From positions 372,001 through 436,000 of the forward strand of contig NZ_CP016545.1 in assembly GCF_001687545.1 (NCBI RefSeq): a stretch of 64,000 nucleotides of DNA, read 5' to 3'. Both the position numbers and the translations under genes were made by a program. Positions 41,447-50,470 of this stretch are shown here, piece after piece (within the stretch, counting starts at the first letter, position 1; each line of letters starts with the position of its first letter). The notes beneath the pieces were generated by a model that had not been told where the DNA came from, made no database searches, and worked only from the letters and a program-made list of their open reading frames with translations. The DNA comes from Paraurantiacibacter namhicola (GTDB taxonomy: Bacteria > Pseudomonadota > Alphaproteobacteria > Sphingomonadales > Sphingomonadaceae).

Positions 41447-42298
41447 ATGCGAGCAGGCAAGTTTTTCCGCAAGTTGGGGCCGGTACTGGGTCTCGCCATG
41501 GGCGTTGCTCTGGCCGGGTGCGACAGCAATATGGACATGAAGTTCAACGGCGAAGAGGGCGTCCCGCTGGCGGAACTCGACATGTCGGGCGCTGCCCCCA
41601 CGACCCTCGCCATCGCCGGGCCGGACCTGGTCCGCATTACCGAAGGCGATACGCTGGCCATCACCGTCGAAGGCGATACCGAGGCGACCGATACGCTGCG
41701 CTTCGTGCTGAAGGACGGCACGCTTGGTATCGCCCGCGAAGATGGCTGGAAGGGCGGCGGCATTGCCACCGTCAATGTCACCATGCCCGCCCCGTCCGAA
41801 ATTGCCATCGGCGCATCCGGATCGGTCGAAACGCCGACCATGGCGAAGGACGCCTCCATCGCCATCGGCGGATCGGGCTCCGTGAACATCGCCACGCTGG
41901 ATGCCGACGAGCTCAGCATCGCAATCGGTGGTTCGGGCAAGGTCATGGCGTCCGGCAAGGCCACGAAGCTGAGCCTGTCTGTCGGCGGATCGGGCGACCT
42001 CGTCGCTCCGGACCTGCAGGTGCAGGAGGCTGACATCAACATCGGCGGATCGGGCAATGCGGAGTTCGCATCCGATGGCACGGTCAATGCCAGCATTGCC
42101 GGCGCCGGCGATATCGTCGTCCACGGCAGCGCGAAATGCGAACTCAGCAGCTTCGGCAGCGGCAAGCTGACCTGCCAGCCGCGCAGCAATGCTGCACCGG
42201 CAGCCCAGCCCGCCGAAGCGGCCGAGGCACCGGAAGGACCGGACGCACCGGACATGCCGGATGCACCCGAAGCGCCGGATGCCCCCACCGCCGGGTAA
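41447..42298 (+). CDS. DUF2807 (head GIN domain) lipoprotein
   Basis: 283 residues starting MRAGKFFRKLGPVL, with AGGGAG 7 nt upstream. The signal ends in a lipobox (VALAGC), so the protein should be lipid-anchored. The body has repeats with IGGSGSV-like turns about every 20 residues (SIAIGGSGSVNIAT, SIAIGGSGKVMASG, NIGGSGNAEFAS), the beta-helix pattern of DUF2807 proteins. A low-complexity tail of Pro, Ala, Glu and Asp (EGPDAPDMPDAPEAP) ends the protein. Function of the family is unknown; a role at the cell surface is likely. The first 9 codons of a longer frame (from 41420) are rejected. Confidence 0.88.
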   Translation: MRAGKFFRKLGPVLGLAMGVALAGCDSNMDMKFNGEEGVPLAELDMSGAAPTTLAIAGPDLVRITEGDTLAITVEGDTEATDTLRFVLKDGTLGIAREDGWKGGGIATVNVTMPAPSEIAIGASGSVETPTMAKDASIAIGGSGSVNIATLDADELSIAIGGSGKVMASGKATKLSLSVGGSGDLVAPDLQVQEADINIGGSGNAEFASDGTVNASIAGAGDIVVHGSAKCELSSFGSGKLTCQPRSNAAPAAQPAEAAEAPEGPDAPDMPDAPEAPDAPTAG

Positions 42299-42352
42299 TC
42301 CGCGCTTCACAAGTTCATCGAACTGAAAAGCCCGCGCTGCTACGGCCCTGCC

Positions 42353-42700
42353 ATGGTCGCGCGGGCTTTCCTTTTGTCGCTTCGGGCATGTGCCCTATTG
42401 GGACTCGGCCTCTCGCTGCAGGCCTGCCTGGCAAAGGCGGCGTGGGATGTCGCCACCCTGCCGGTCAAGGCCGCAGGCGCCGTGGTGGACGGCGTCACCA
42501 CCAGCCAGTCCGAAGCCGATGAAAAGCGCGGCCGCGAGATCCGCAAGCTGGAAGAGCGCCTCGGCAGGCTGGAGCGCGACTATTACAAGGCGGACGCGAA
42601 ATGTCTGCGCGGCGACGCGGAAAAATGCCGCGAGCGCGATTCGATCGCCGCCGAAATGCGCGAGATCAGCCGCCAGCTTCCCGCATCGCCGGAGCCTTAG
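42353..42700 (+). CDS. Small putative lipoprotein, uncharacterised
   Basis: 115 residues. MVARAFLLSLRACALLGLGL then SLQAC gives a lipoprotein signal with Cys at about 25. The rest is short and mostly helical: a hydrophobic turn (WDVATLPVKAAGAVVDGV) and then a charged coiled coil (EIRKLEERLGRLERDYYKADA) with two cysteines in AKCLRGDAEKCRERD. I do not recognise a named family. It starts 54 bp after the DUF2807 gene and converges on the FG-GAP gene 12 bp away. Confidence 0.68.
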   Translation: MVARAFLLSLRACALLGLGLSLQACLAKAAWDVATLPVKAAGAVVDGVTTSQSEADEKRGREIRKLEERLGRLERDYYKADAKCLRGDAEKCRERDSIAAEMREISRQLPASPEP

Positions 42701-42712
42701 GCGCGCTGCCGA

Positions 42713-43804
42713 CTATTCCTGCACGAGCTGCTGGAGGGGATCGGTAAACAGCATTACGCGCGGTTCCTCCCAGCAGCCGGCAACCAGGTCGCCGCGCCCG
42801 TCACCATCGACATCGCCGATAGCCAGCCCGACGGGGCGGAAGCAGGCCGCAATCGTGCCCAGCAGAGCGCCTTCGGGCGACAGGATATGGACCCGGTCGC
42901 TGTCCCACAATCCAATCGCAATCTCGTCGCGCCCGTCACCGTCCATATCCCCCACGGCGATTTCGGTCGGGATCTCGAAGGCCAGCGGCGATCCGGGAAG
43001 CGCGGTGAAGCCCTCGTCACCGGCCACCCACAGCGACACGGCATTTTCATGCGCAGCCACAACGTCGCGCCCGCCCTTGCTGTCGAGATTGGCATCGACA
43101 ACCATCATCGCGCCGCGCGCTTGGCCGACCGCGACTAGCGCCGCGCCGCCATCGGCCAATCCGGGGATGAGCGAAACGGTGTGGGCCCGCGGGCTGGGGA
43201 TGAGAATGCCGGTCTGCGCGCCATCGGGCCGGGCATCCACGCGGTAATAGGGGAATTGCCCCGCCGCCACCTGCTGTCCCGCCTCGAAACCTCCTGCCTT
43301 GCCAAGCAGCACGGCAATGCTGTCGAGGTCCGAGGAATCCGCAGCAATATCGAGATGGCCGTCCGAATTGAAATCGCCGACCGCCAGACCGTGCAGGTGC
43401 GGCCGCGCACCGCTGTCGAAGGGCGATCCAGGCATGGGCGCAAAGCCGCCCGAACCATCGCCGAGCAGCACGGTGACAAGCGAGGTTTCATGATTGGCAA
43501 ATGCGGCATCCAGGGTGCCGTCGCCGTTGAAATCCGCAAGTTCGATATCGGATGGCTCGTTTCCGGCGGCAAAATCGCTCCGCACGAAAGTGCCGTCGGC
43601 GGATTGCAGCAGGATGGACAGGCTGTCGCTGTCTGCATTGGCGACGGCGATGTCCATGCGCCCGTCACCATCGAGGTCCGCCAGCGCGATCCCGCGGGGT
43701 CGATCCCCAACGTCGAGCGAAAGCGGACCGGCCTGACCGGCGGAATTGGCAGCGCAGGCGGCAAGCGCCAGCGGCATGGCAAGAAGGAAGTGAGCGAGGA
43801 CCAT
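42713..43804 (-). CDS. FG-GAP/VCBS repeat lipoprotein
   Basis: 363 residues. A lipobox occurs at PLALAAC, so the protein is probably anchored in the outer membrane or periplasm. At least six repeats carry the calcium-binding D-x-D-G-D-G-x-x-D pattern: ADLDGDGRMDIAVAN, ADFNGDGTLDAAFAN, GDFNSDGHLDIAAD, GDMDGDGRDEIAIG and GDVDGDGRGDLVAG. This predicts a beta-propeller like integrin-alpha/VCBS domains. Role unknown, possibly binding or scaffolding. Ends 12 bp from the convergent small lipoprotein gene; Sua5 lies 18 bp upstream on the same strand. Confidence 0.85.
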   Translation of the reverse strand: MVLAHFLLAMPLALAACAANSAGQAGPLSLDVGDRPRGIALADLDGDGRMDIAVANADSDSLSILLQSADGTFVRSDFAAGNEPSDIELADFNGDGTLDAAFANHETSLVTVLLGDGSGGFAPMPGSPFDSGARPHLHGLAVGDFNSDGHLDIAADSSDLDSIAVLLGKAGGFEAGQQVAAGQFPYYRVDARPDGAQTGILIPSPRAHTVSLIPGLADGGAALVAVGQARGAMMVVDANLDSKGGRDVVAAHENAVSLWVAGDEGFTALPGSPLAFEIPTEIAVGDMDGDGRDEIAIGLWDSDRVHILSPEGALLGTIAACFRPVGLAIGDVDGDGRGDLVAGCWEEPRVMLFTDPLQQLVQE

Positions 43805-43822
43805 ATGCGCCTCTTTTCCGGT

Positions 43823-44746
43823 TCAGGCAGCGGCGCGGCGCAGCCTGTCATTGATCGCGGCCCCGACACCATGCGCCGGAACCGGGGCAATCGCAATGCG
43901 CGGTGCATCGGAGCGGGCGGCCTCGTGCAGGCAGGCATAGAGCCGGGCGGCAGCTTCCCACATGTCGCCGCCGGGAGAGAGCGAGACGTCCCCCGCCACT
44001 TTTCCGAAGCCGATATGGAATTCGCCTTCCCGTGCCGCCGCAGCTTCCAGCCGGACGGGTTTCCCGGGCGAATAATGCCGCGCGAGCTGGCCGGGGGCCT
44101 CCACCTTACCGCTCGCCGCTGGCGGGCTGGCGCCTTCCACCTCCACAGGGCCGGGGCGCAGCAGCTCCCACCGACCCGCGTCCCGCAGGGCGACGATGGT
44201 GGATTCCACGCCTGCGCGGCAGGGCCCGCCGTCGATGGCCATGTCGATACGGCCATCGAGCGTCGCCAGCACATGTTCGCGCGAGGTCGGGCTGACGGTG
44301 TTGCTGGCATTGGCCGAGGGGGCAGCCAGCGGCAGGCCGGTCGCCTGCAGCAGGGCCTGCATCGCCTCGTGCTGAGGGCAGCGGACGGCAAGCGTCGGCA
44401 GGCCGGCGCGCACCGCTGCCGTGACAGGACTGGGCTCGCGCGCAGGCAGCACCATCGTTAGCGGCCCCGGCCAGTGCGCATCGGCAAGGCTCGCCGCGCC
44501 ATCCGGCCATTCCACCAGCTCTGCCGCATGGGCGGCATCCCGGACATGGACGATCAGCGGGTTGAAATCCGGGCGGCCCTTGGCGCGGTAGATGCCCGCG
44601 ACGGCCTGCGCGTCATCGGCCCGCGCGGCGAGGCCATAGACCGTCTCCGTCGGCACGGCGACCAGGCCGCCGCGCGCGATGACATCGGCCGCGCGCGCGA
44701 TCCCGGCAGCATTGGCCGCCACGATCTCTGTCCAGATATCGCCCAT
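43823..44746 (-). CDS. Threonylcarbamoyl-AMP synthase, long Sua5 form
   Basis: 307 residues. Makes threonylcarbamoyl-AMP from threonine, bicarbonate and ATP for the t6A37 modification of ANN-decoding tRNAs. The catalytic domain (1-200) shows GGLVAVPTETVYGLAARADD, the KGRPDFNPLIVHV motif and SANASNTVSPTS. The linker GQLARHYSPGKPV joins a C-terminal Sua5 domain (about 225-307), so this is Sua5 rather than the short TsaC. No other t6A genes (tsaB, tsaD, tsaE) are nearby. Confidence 0.95.
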   Translation of the reverse strand: MGDIWTEIVAANAAGIARAADVIARGGLVAVPTETVYGLAARADDAQAVAGIYRAKGRPDFNPLIVHVRDAAHAAELVEWPDGAASLADAHWPGPLTMVLPAREPSPVTAAVRAGLPTLAVRCPQHEAMQALLQATGLPLAAPSANASNTVSPTSREHVLATLDGRIDMAIDGGPCRAGVESTIVALRDAGRWELLRPGPVEVEGASPPAASGKVEAPGQLARHYSPGKPVRLEAAAAREGEFHIGFGKVAGDVSLSPGGDMWEAAARLYACLHEAARSDAPRIAIAPVPAHGVGAAINDRLRRAAA

Positions 44747-44780
44747 CGCTTCCCTTCCGAAGCCGCGAAGTGCCCTGCGC

Positions 44781-46241
44781 CTAGAGCGAGCCCGGCGCGA
44801 TCGCGCCTTCCTCGAATGCGCGCGAGGGATCGCCGATCAGCTGGCGTCGGGGCGGCAGGCTGCGGCCCGTGTTGCGGACCGGCGCAGCGGCAGGCTCCGC
44901 ATCGGGAGCGGTCACGCGCCATACGATGCCGGCGGTATCGTCCGTCACCAGCAACGCGCCGGTCCGGTCCCATTCGGTCCATGTCGGGCGGCCGCGCGTG
45001 GTGCCGTCCCCGGTCAGGAAACCGGTGAGCACCGGCAGCGGCTTGCCCTGCGGATTGCCGCGCGCATCGAAGGCGACATAGACCACGTCATATCCGGCAG
45101 GTGGCTTGCGATTCCATGATCCGTGGCGCGCGATGAAGGCGCCCTGGCCGAAACGTTCGCCCATGCGCGCACCGCCGCGGGTGAAGGACAGGCCCAGCGC
45201 CGCGACATGCGGCCCCATCGCATATTCCGGGGTGCGGGTGTATTCCGCCAGGAAGCGGTTGGGCAGCGGGTGGTCCACCCGCTCGTCGCGAATGTCGTTC
45301 CAGTAGAACCACGGCCAGCCGTAATGCACGCCTACGGGCACATTGGTCAGGTAATCGGGCACGAGGTCGCTGCCGAGCATGTCTCGCTCGTTCACCGTGG
45401 TCCAGAGCTCGCCCGACCAGGGGTTCCAGGCAAGGCCATTGGGATTGCGCAGGCCCGCCCCGAACAGGCGCGAGCGCCCGGTTTCGAGGTCCAGCTCATG
45501 GATCGCGGCGCGGCCTTCCTCGATAGCCATGCCGCCTTCGCCGATATTGCTGGCCGAACCGACCGCGACGTAAAGCTTGGTCGCATCCTCGCTCAGTACG
45601 ATATTGCGCATCCAGTGATTGCCGGCCGGCGGCAGGTCCATCAGTTTGCGCGCCTCGCCCGCGATCTCGCCCGCGCCCAGCTCGTAAGGGAAGCTGACGA
45701 CAGCATCGTGATTGGCGATGTACAGCGTGCCATCGGACCAGGCGATGCCGGACGGCGAGGAGAGGTCGTCGCGCAGGGCGATCTGCCGGTCCGCCGTGCC
45801 GTCACCATCGACATCGCGCAGCAGCATCAGCGTGTTGGCGGATTCGCCGCCCGCGCCGGCCTTGTCGAACAGCAGACCCGCGACGAAATTCGTCAGCCAG
45901 CCGCCAGCCACCTCGCCCGGAGGGGCTGCTGTCAGCGTAACCAGCACATCGCCATTGGGCAGGGCATGCATCACGCGCGGATGGTCGAGCCCCTCGGCAA
46001 AGCGGTTCACGACCAGCCCGTCCGCCGCTTCGGGGACTTCACCTTCCTGCCAGCCGACAGGCTCTGCAATGGCGACCGTGGGAAGCAGCTGGGCATCCGC
46101 TTCCGCCAGCGTGGGATCGGTGCCGGTCACAGCCTCCACACTGTATTGCGCGGTGTCGCCCCGCATCAGCCACCAGATCGCGATGGCGAGGACAAGGACG
46201 AAGACGAGGAGGCCGATGCCGATTTTCTTGAGGGTGCTCAT
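44781..46241 (-). CDS. L-sorbosone dehydrogenase/PQQ-dependent sugar dehydrogenase-like beta-propeller protein
   Basis: 486 residues. One N-terminal TM helix (IGIGLLVFVLVLAIAIWWLM) anchors a periplasmic six-bladed propeller of the GSDH/sorbosone dehydrogenase family. Recognisable segments are FAEGLDHPRVMHALPNGDVLV, LRDDLSSPSGIAWSDGTLYI, LFGAGLRNPNGLAWNPWSGE, FIARHGSWNRKPPAGYDVVY and WTEWDRTGALLVTDDTAGIV; the conserved His and Arg of the PQQ pocket can be placed in ARHGSWNR and GLRNPNG. Real substrate and PQQ use are not shown. The start 46241 (MSTLKK) is chosen; it is divergent from the methionine sulfoxide reductase gene across 63 bp. Confidence 0.88.
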   Translation of the reverse strand: MSTLKKIGIGLLVFVLVLAIAIWWLMRGDTAQYSVEAVTGTDPTLAEADAQLLPTVAIAEPVGWQEGEVPEAADGLVVNRFAEGLDHPRVMHALPNGDVLVTLTAAPPGEVAGGWLTNFVAGLLFDKAGAGGESANTLMLLRDVDGDGTADRQIALRDDLSSPSGIAWSDGTLYIANHDAVVSFPYELGAGEIAGEARKLMDLPPAGNHWMRNIVLSEDATKLYVAVGSASNIGEGGMAIEEGRAAIHELDLETGRSRLFGAGLRNPNGLAWNPWSGELWTTVNERDMLGSDLVPDYLTNVPVGVHYGWPWFYWNDIRDERVDHPLPNRFLAEYTRTPEYAMGPHVAALGLSFTRGGARMGERFGQGAFIARHGSWNRKPPAGYDVVYVAFDARGNPQGKPLPVLTGFLTGDGTTRGRPTWTEWDRTGALLVTDDTAGIVWRVTAPDAEPAAAPVRNTGRSLPPRRQLIGDPSRAFEEGAIAPGSL

Positions 46242-46304
46242 GCCGGGCAGGATAAAGCAGGCTGGACCTTGCGGCAATCGCGCAAGGCCCTAGATGCCTT
46301 GGCG

Positions 46305-46787
46305 ATGTTCGATTTCCAGCCCGATCCCGCCCAGCCCAAGGCCGATTTCTACCGCGAAGTGACTCAAGCCGCCGTCGCCTTGACCGAAGGCGAGCCCGAC
46401 GGCGTGGCCAACATGGCCAATATCGCGGCGCTGCTGTGGCAAGCGATGCCGGACCTGAACTGGGCCGGATTCTACCGCATGGTGGATGGCGGGCTGTTGC
46501 TGGGGCCCTTCGTCGGCCGCCCCGCCTGCATCCGCATCCCACTGGGACAGGGCGTGTGCGGCACGGCGGCGCAAAGCGGCGAGAGCCAGTGCGTGGCGGA
46601 CGTCCATGCCTTCCCCGGCCATATCGCCTGCGACGCGGCCAGCCGGTCCGAACTGGTGGTGCCGGTGAAGCGCGGCGGCGAAGTCATCGCCGTGCTCGAT
46701 TTCGACAGCCCCAGCCCCGCCCGCTTCGATGAAGGTGACCAGGCCGGGATCGAAGCGCTCGCCGAGGCGATTGCCGCGCGCATCTGA
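46305..46787 (+). CDS. msrC: Free methionine-(R)-sulfoxide reductase, GAF-domain (fRMsr/MsrC)
   Basis: 160 residues, a stand-alone GAF domain. ANIAALLWQAMPDLNWAGFY and GPFVGRPACIRIPLGQGVCG are the family signature. The three catalytic or resolving cysteines are in GQGVCGTA, ESQCVADV and HIACDAASRSELVVP, so the redox relay is complete. The enzyme reduces free Met-R-sulfoxide in the cytosol. The start MFDFQPDPAQPK at 46305 matches the family; the long upstream in-frame opening is an antisense shadow of the sugar dehydrogenase gene. Confidence 0.93.
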   Translation: MFDFQPDPAQPKADFYREVTQAAVALTEGEPDGVANMANIAALLWQAMPDLNWAGFYRMVDGGLLLGPFVGRPACIRIPLGQGVCGTAAQSGESQCVADVHAFPGHIACDAASRSELVVPVKRGGEVIAVLDFDSPSPARFDEGDQAGIEALAEAIAARI

Positions 46788-46924
46788 GCGCGCCTGATCG
46801 CGCCTGACCGCCCCGAAACGGGACGCGCCCGGCGAAAGACTCCTGATTGCGGGAAACTGCATGGTAACCGCGGGGTTAACTCGCGCACCTCGCGTGCTGC
46901 CTGCCATCGACAAGGGGAATGATC

Positions 46925-47707
46925 ATGCACCGCTCCGCACTCGCCGCCACCGGCCTCACGCTCGCGCTGATAGCCAGCCCGGCCGCCGCGCAGGATTACT
47001 ATTACGAAGACGATGCCGCCTATGCGGAAGAGGTCTATTACGAGGACGAAGTCGAATACGCGCAGCCCGCCACCATGTGCCGGACGGCCGAGCGCGCGCC
47101 GGCACCGTGCGGCGCCTATCGCAACGTTCAGCACCACGCTGCGCAGCAGCCTGTCCAGCGCGGCTATTCCGAATACGAGCGGAGTGCATGGCTGGATGAG
47201 TGCACCCGCCGCGTGAAGGCCAATGGCAGCGGCACGCTGATCGGCGGTCTGGCAGGCGCAGCAGTCGGCGGTGTGATTGGCAACCGCGTGGCCGGCCGGG
47301 GCGATCGCCTTGGCGGTACGCTGATCGGTGCCGGCGTGGGCGGTCTTGCCGGGGCGGCGATCGGCAATGCCGTCGATGGCCGCGATGCGCGCAATGAATG
47401 CGAAGCCTATCTCGCCGATTACGAGGCGAACTGGCGCGCGCCGGCCGGTCATCACGGCAGCTATGGCCATCACGGCCAGGTCGTCGGATATACCTATGCC
47501 GTGCCGATGATGGTCGTTCGCGTGCCGGTAGAGCGCCCCCGCCGCGCCCAGCGCAATGTGGTGGTGGAAGAGCATGTGACTTACGAGACGGTCTATGAGA
47601 CCGAAGTGGTCGAAGTGCCGGTCCAGCGCCCCGCGTCCAAGCGCACACCCGTGCGCACCGTGCCCGTCAAGCGCACACCCGCCAAGCGCACGCGCTACGT
47701 CAAGTAA
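46925..47707 (+). CDS. Glycine-zipper 2TM domain exported protein
   Basis: 260 residues. Of two in-frame ATGs, 46925 is used since AAGGGG is 7 nt upstream, while 46919 would leave 1 nt. A signal peptide (ALAATGLTLALIASPAAAQ) is followed by a Tyr/Asp/Glu-rich acidic segment, two glycine-zipper hairpins in tandem (GSGTLIGGLAGAAVGGVIG and GGTLIGAGVGGLAGAAIG), and a basic tail with repeats KRTPVRTVPVKRTPAKRTR. Glycine zippers of the Rick_17kDa/SlyB type insert in the outer membrane. A His-rich loop (HHGSYGHHGQ) is also present. Function unknown; possible envelope-stress or barrier role. Confidence 0.85.
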   Translation: MHRSALAATGLTLALIASPAAAQDYYYEDDAAYAEEVYYEDEVEYAQPATMCRTAERAPAPCGAYRNVQHHAAQQPVQRGYSEYERSAWLDECTRRVKANGSGTLIGGLAGAAVGGVIGNRVAGRGDRLGGTLIGAGVGGLAGAAIGNAVDGRDARNECEAYLADYEANWRAPAGHHGSYGHHGQVVGYTYAVPMMVVRVPVERPRRAQRNVVVEEHVTYETVYETEVVEVPVQRPASKRTPVRTVPVKRTPAKRTRYVK

Positions 47708-47740
47708 ACCAGGGGCGCGGCCGAAAGGCCGGATGCGCGG

Positions 47741-50440
47741 TCAGGGCGAATTGTCGGCGACTTCTATCGGGGAAAGCCTGATCGTGCCGGCATTCTGCAC
47801 CGGCTGTGCATCGCCCACCGCAAGGCCGGTCGCGAGCTCGCGGCGCACGGACAGGACCCGCGCGCTGTCGGCAGAAATGCGCAGCGCGTAATCGCCATAG
47901 GGCACGCGGTCGAACAGGAAGAATCCGTCATATTCGGAGATGGTCGTGGCCGCGACTTCGCCGTCGCTGCGCACCAGTTCTAGCTTCACGCCCGGACGCG
48001 GGCGCTCTTCGGCATCCAGCAGCATGCCTTCCACTTCGCCCGTCGGTGTGACGGCAAGCTCGACCGTCGCTGCCACGCCCGGGCGCGGGGTTACGACCAC
48101 GCCCTTGCCGCGCGGCACCAAGAAGGGATCCTCCAAGGTGGAGGAATCGATACCGACCAGGACCTGGCGATACGGATCGAGCCCCGCCACGAAAGCGTGG
48201 CCGTCCTCATCCGTCGGCGCGGAGGAGCCGAACTGCCCGGCCGTCACGCCCACATTCGGCAGCGCCTCCTCGCCCGGTTCGCGGCGGCCATTGCCGTTGC
48301 GATCGACGAAGACGGACACTGCCGCCTGCCCGCGCTGGGCCAGCTTCTCGTTCGACATGTGCCACCCGCCGCTCAGTGGGTCCGGGCCCACGCTGAAGCT
48401 GATGAACAGGTTAAGGCCATAGGAGCCGCGCGTATCGAGTGTGCCGCCAGCCTGCAGCGCGAATTTGTCGAACTGGTGGATGTATCCCGCGCCGAACTGC
48501 GTGACATTGGTCCGCGCGAAGTGCTGCACATCGACGCGCAGGTCCGACCGCACGCCGATGGCCCGGTCCGCACTGATACGCGCGCTTTCGAAGCCCTGGT
48601 CCGGCCCGCTGATGCGGAATTGCGCCTCGCCGCGCATGCGGAACCCCAGGAAGCGGGTGTTGGCCAGCACGCCCACACGCGTCTGGTCCGCCTCGCTCGA
48701 TCCCGGCGGCACGCCCGACACGTCGCGGTGCAGCACGAAACCGGTTAGCGAGACCTGCGGAAGGATCAGCGATCCGCGCAGCAAGAATTCGTTAACCTTT
48801 TGCCCATCGCGCCTGACCGAGCGGGAGAAGCCGAAGGCCACCGGCATGTCCTGCTTGCCCAGCTTCAGCGAATGGTCGATTTCGAAGCGCTGCGCGCTCT
48901 TTTCATCGGGCCGGATCGTGCCGCTGGTGTAGCCGCCGTTGGTAAAGAAGGTCTCGGCCCGGAAATTCGTCCTCCCGAAACGCCCAATGGCCTCCGCGCG
49001 GAAGGCCTGGCCTGCGCCGAACTCCTGCGCACCGGTGACATTCACCAACACCGGCCCAAGCGACCGCTGCACAGAGCCTTCGACGTAATATCGTTGTTTT
49101 CCAAATAGATACATGGATTGCGCACTGACGCCCGCAGAGGTCCGCTGGTCGATGCCATATTGCGCGCCTGCCCCGAAGATCCAGCCGCCTTCCGGCCGCA
49201 CGCTTGAGCTGGAGAAGCTGATGAGGTCACGGTTGCGCTCCACGGCGCCGGCCCAATACTCCAGCTTACCGGGCTCCAGCGCGGAATAACCCACCGGGAT
49301 GGATCGCGTATCCTTCCGGATCTGCCCCTGCGGACCGTAAAGCACGATCTCCAGCTCGTTTCGGCCCAGCAGGAGGTCGACTTCGAATTCGTAACGTCCG
49401 TCGATGGGGGACGGCTGGAAGGCCAGCAGCTGGCCGTTGCGGTAAAGTTCGGCGTCCCAGCCCACCGGCAGCGCGCCGCGCACCACGGTCTTGCCGAAGG
49501 TGTTCGGGCGATTGAGCGGCTGGTTGCTGACGAACAGGCCGCGCCCGACGGCGGGACCGCCTGCCAGCTGGCCGCCCGGATAGTCCACATCGCCGACACC
49601 CACCTGCGTTGCATCGAGCGGGCCCAGCATGCCGCCTTCCGGCTGCACGCGGTAAGCGCGCATCCGCAGGCTGGCGGGCGTTCCCTGGTCGTCGGAGGCA
49701 AGACGCGCCTCGAAACTGGCGGATGCGAGCTCTCCGGTGGCGAAGATCTCGTACTGCCCGGTAGTGCGGGTGCTCGATCCGTCGGACTTGTGGCCGACCC
49801 GTGCAACGACATCGACGCTCGGCAGGCGGAAGGTCTGGTAGTCGTTGCGCGCTTGCGGAAGCTTGGACAGATCGGTCGGGGCGCGCCCGGAAAGTCGCGC
49901 CGCGCGACTTTCGCGCTCGATCCGCTGGATGAAAGGCAGGGGCGCGTCGCTTTCCACCTTCAGCACGGATTCGAAGAGATTGGGCGTCAGCGAGACACCA
50001 AGCCAGTCGGAAAGGCTCTTCGTATCGACACACCAGCCCTCGGGCGTGTCATACAGCTCGCCAGTCCGTAAATCACGCCTCTTGTTCACGATTTGTACCG
50101 TGTTGGAGTCGCGATCGAGGGTGAATGTGCGCTGCTCGCTGAAAAGCCACCCGGTTGCGCGGCGCGACTTCTTGTCGAGTCGCACCGGCAGGTCGAATGA
50201 CTGAATGACGTCGGCCAGGTCCACGCAAGTGCCGCCCGGCGTCTGGTAGCCGCGTAGCTCGAAGGTCAGGCGGTATTTCTTCACCTGCGGCTCCAGCAAG
50301 ATGAAATCGTCCTCATTTGCCTGCCAGGTGGATGGCGTCGCGGCGTCCTGCGCCGATGCGGGGCTTAGCGGTGCAGACGCAACAAGGGCCGCCGCCGTAA
50401 TGGCAGCGGCCCTGGTCGCAAAGGCCCGCAGGATCCGCAT
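47741..50440 (-). CDS. Usher-like outer-membrane protein with two-Cys N-domain and C-terminal regulatory-like domains
   Basis: 899 residues. The signal peptide is cleaved near ASA-QD (residue 30). An N-terminal domain (about 45-165) has one cysteine pair, C72 in GGTCVDLADV and C137 in GWCVDTKSL, that I cannot name. Residues about 200-700 alternate short amphipathic strands, as in a large beta barrel; near 335-385, VGWDAELYRNGQLLAF and RNELEIVLYGPQGQ resemble the strand-plug region of fimbrial ushers. The C-terminus has an SdrD-B-like calcium motif (VFVDRNGNGRREPGEEALPN) and a carboxypeptidase-regulatory-like domain (GEVEGMLLDAEERPRPGV). It follows the chaperone by 30 bp. Proposed role: secretion of the DUF4402 subunit; inferred from context. 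Confidence 0.75.
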   Translation of the reverse strand: MRILRAFATRAAAITAAALVASAPLSPASAQDAATPSTWQANEDDFILLEPQVKKYRLTFELRGYQTPGGTCVDLADVIQSFDLPVRLDKKSRRATGWLFSEQRTFTLDRDSNTVQIVNKRRDLRTGELYDTPEGWCVDTKSLSDWLGVSLTPNLFESVLKVESDAPLPFIQRIERESRAARLSGRAPTDLSKLPQARNDYQTFRLPSVDVVARVGHKSDGSSTRTTGQYEIFATGELASASFEARLASDDQGTPASLRMRAYRVQPEGGMLGPLDATQVGVGDVDYPGGQLAGGPAVGRGLFVSNQPLNRPNTFGKTVVRGALPVGWDAELYRNGQLLAFQPSPIDGRYEFEVDLLLGRNELEIVLYGPQGQIRKDTRSIPVGYSALEPGKLEYWAGAVERNRDLISFSSSSVRPEGGWIFGAGAQYGIDQRTSAGVSAQSMYLFGKQRYYVEGSVQRSLGPVLVNVTGAQEFGAGQAFRAEAIGRFGRTNFRAETFFTNGGYTSGTIRPDEKSAQRFEIDHSLKLGKQDMPVAFGFSRSVRRDGQKVNEFLLRGSLILPQVSLTGFVLHRDVSGVPPGSSEADQTRVGVLANTRFLGFRMRGEAQFRISGPDQGFESARISADRAIGVRSDLRVDVQHFARTNVTQFGAGYIHQFDKFALQAGGTLDTRGSYGLNLFISFSVGPDPLSGGWHMSNEKLAQRGQAAVSVFVDRNGNGRREPGEEALPNVGVTAGQFGSSAPTDEDGHAFVAGLDPYRQVLVGIDSSTLEDPFLVPRGKGVVVTPRPGVAATVELAVTPTGEVEGMLLDAEERPRPGVKLELVRSDGEVAATTISEYDGFFLFDRVPYGDYALRISADSARVLSVRRELATGLAVGDAQPVQNAGTIRLSPIEVADNSP

Positions 50441-50470
50441 GAGCGCTATCCGTATGTCCCGTCCGCTGCC

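Noticed and set aside
45123-46304. Long plus-strand extension upstream of the free-methionine-sulfoxide reductase
   Set aside because: Antisense to the sugar dehydrogenase-like gene; the family N-terminus begins at 46305.
46865-46878. TAACC-GCGG-GGTTA inverted repeat ahead of the glycine-zipper gene
   Set aside because: Arms of 5 bp are likely by chance; no matching second site.
47718-47731. CGGCC-GAAA-GGCCG hairpin after the glycine-zipper gene as a terminator
   Set aside because: Only a 5-bp stem with no T-run; between convergent genes it may act but is not supported enough to list.
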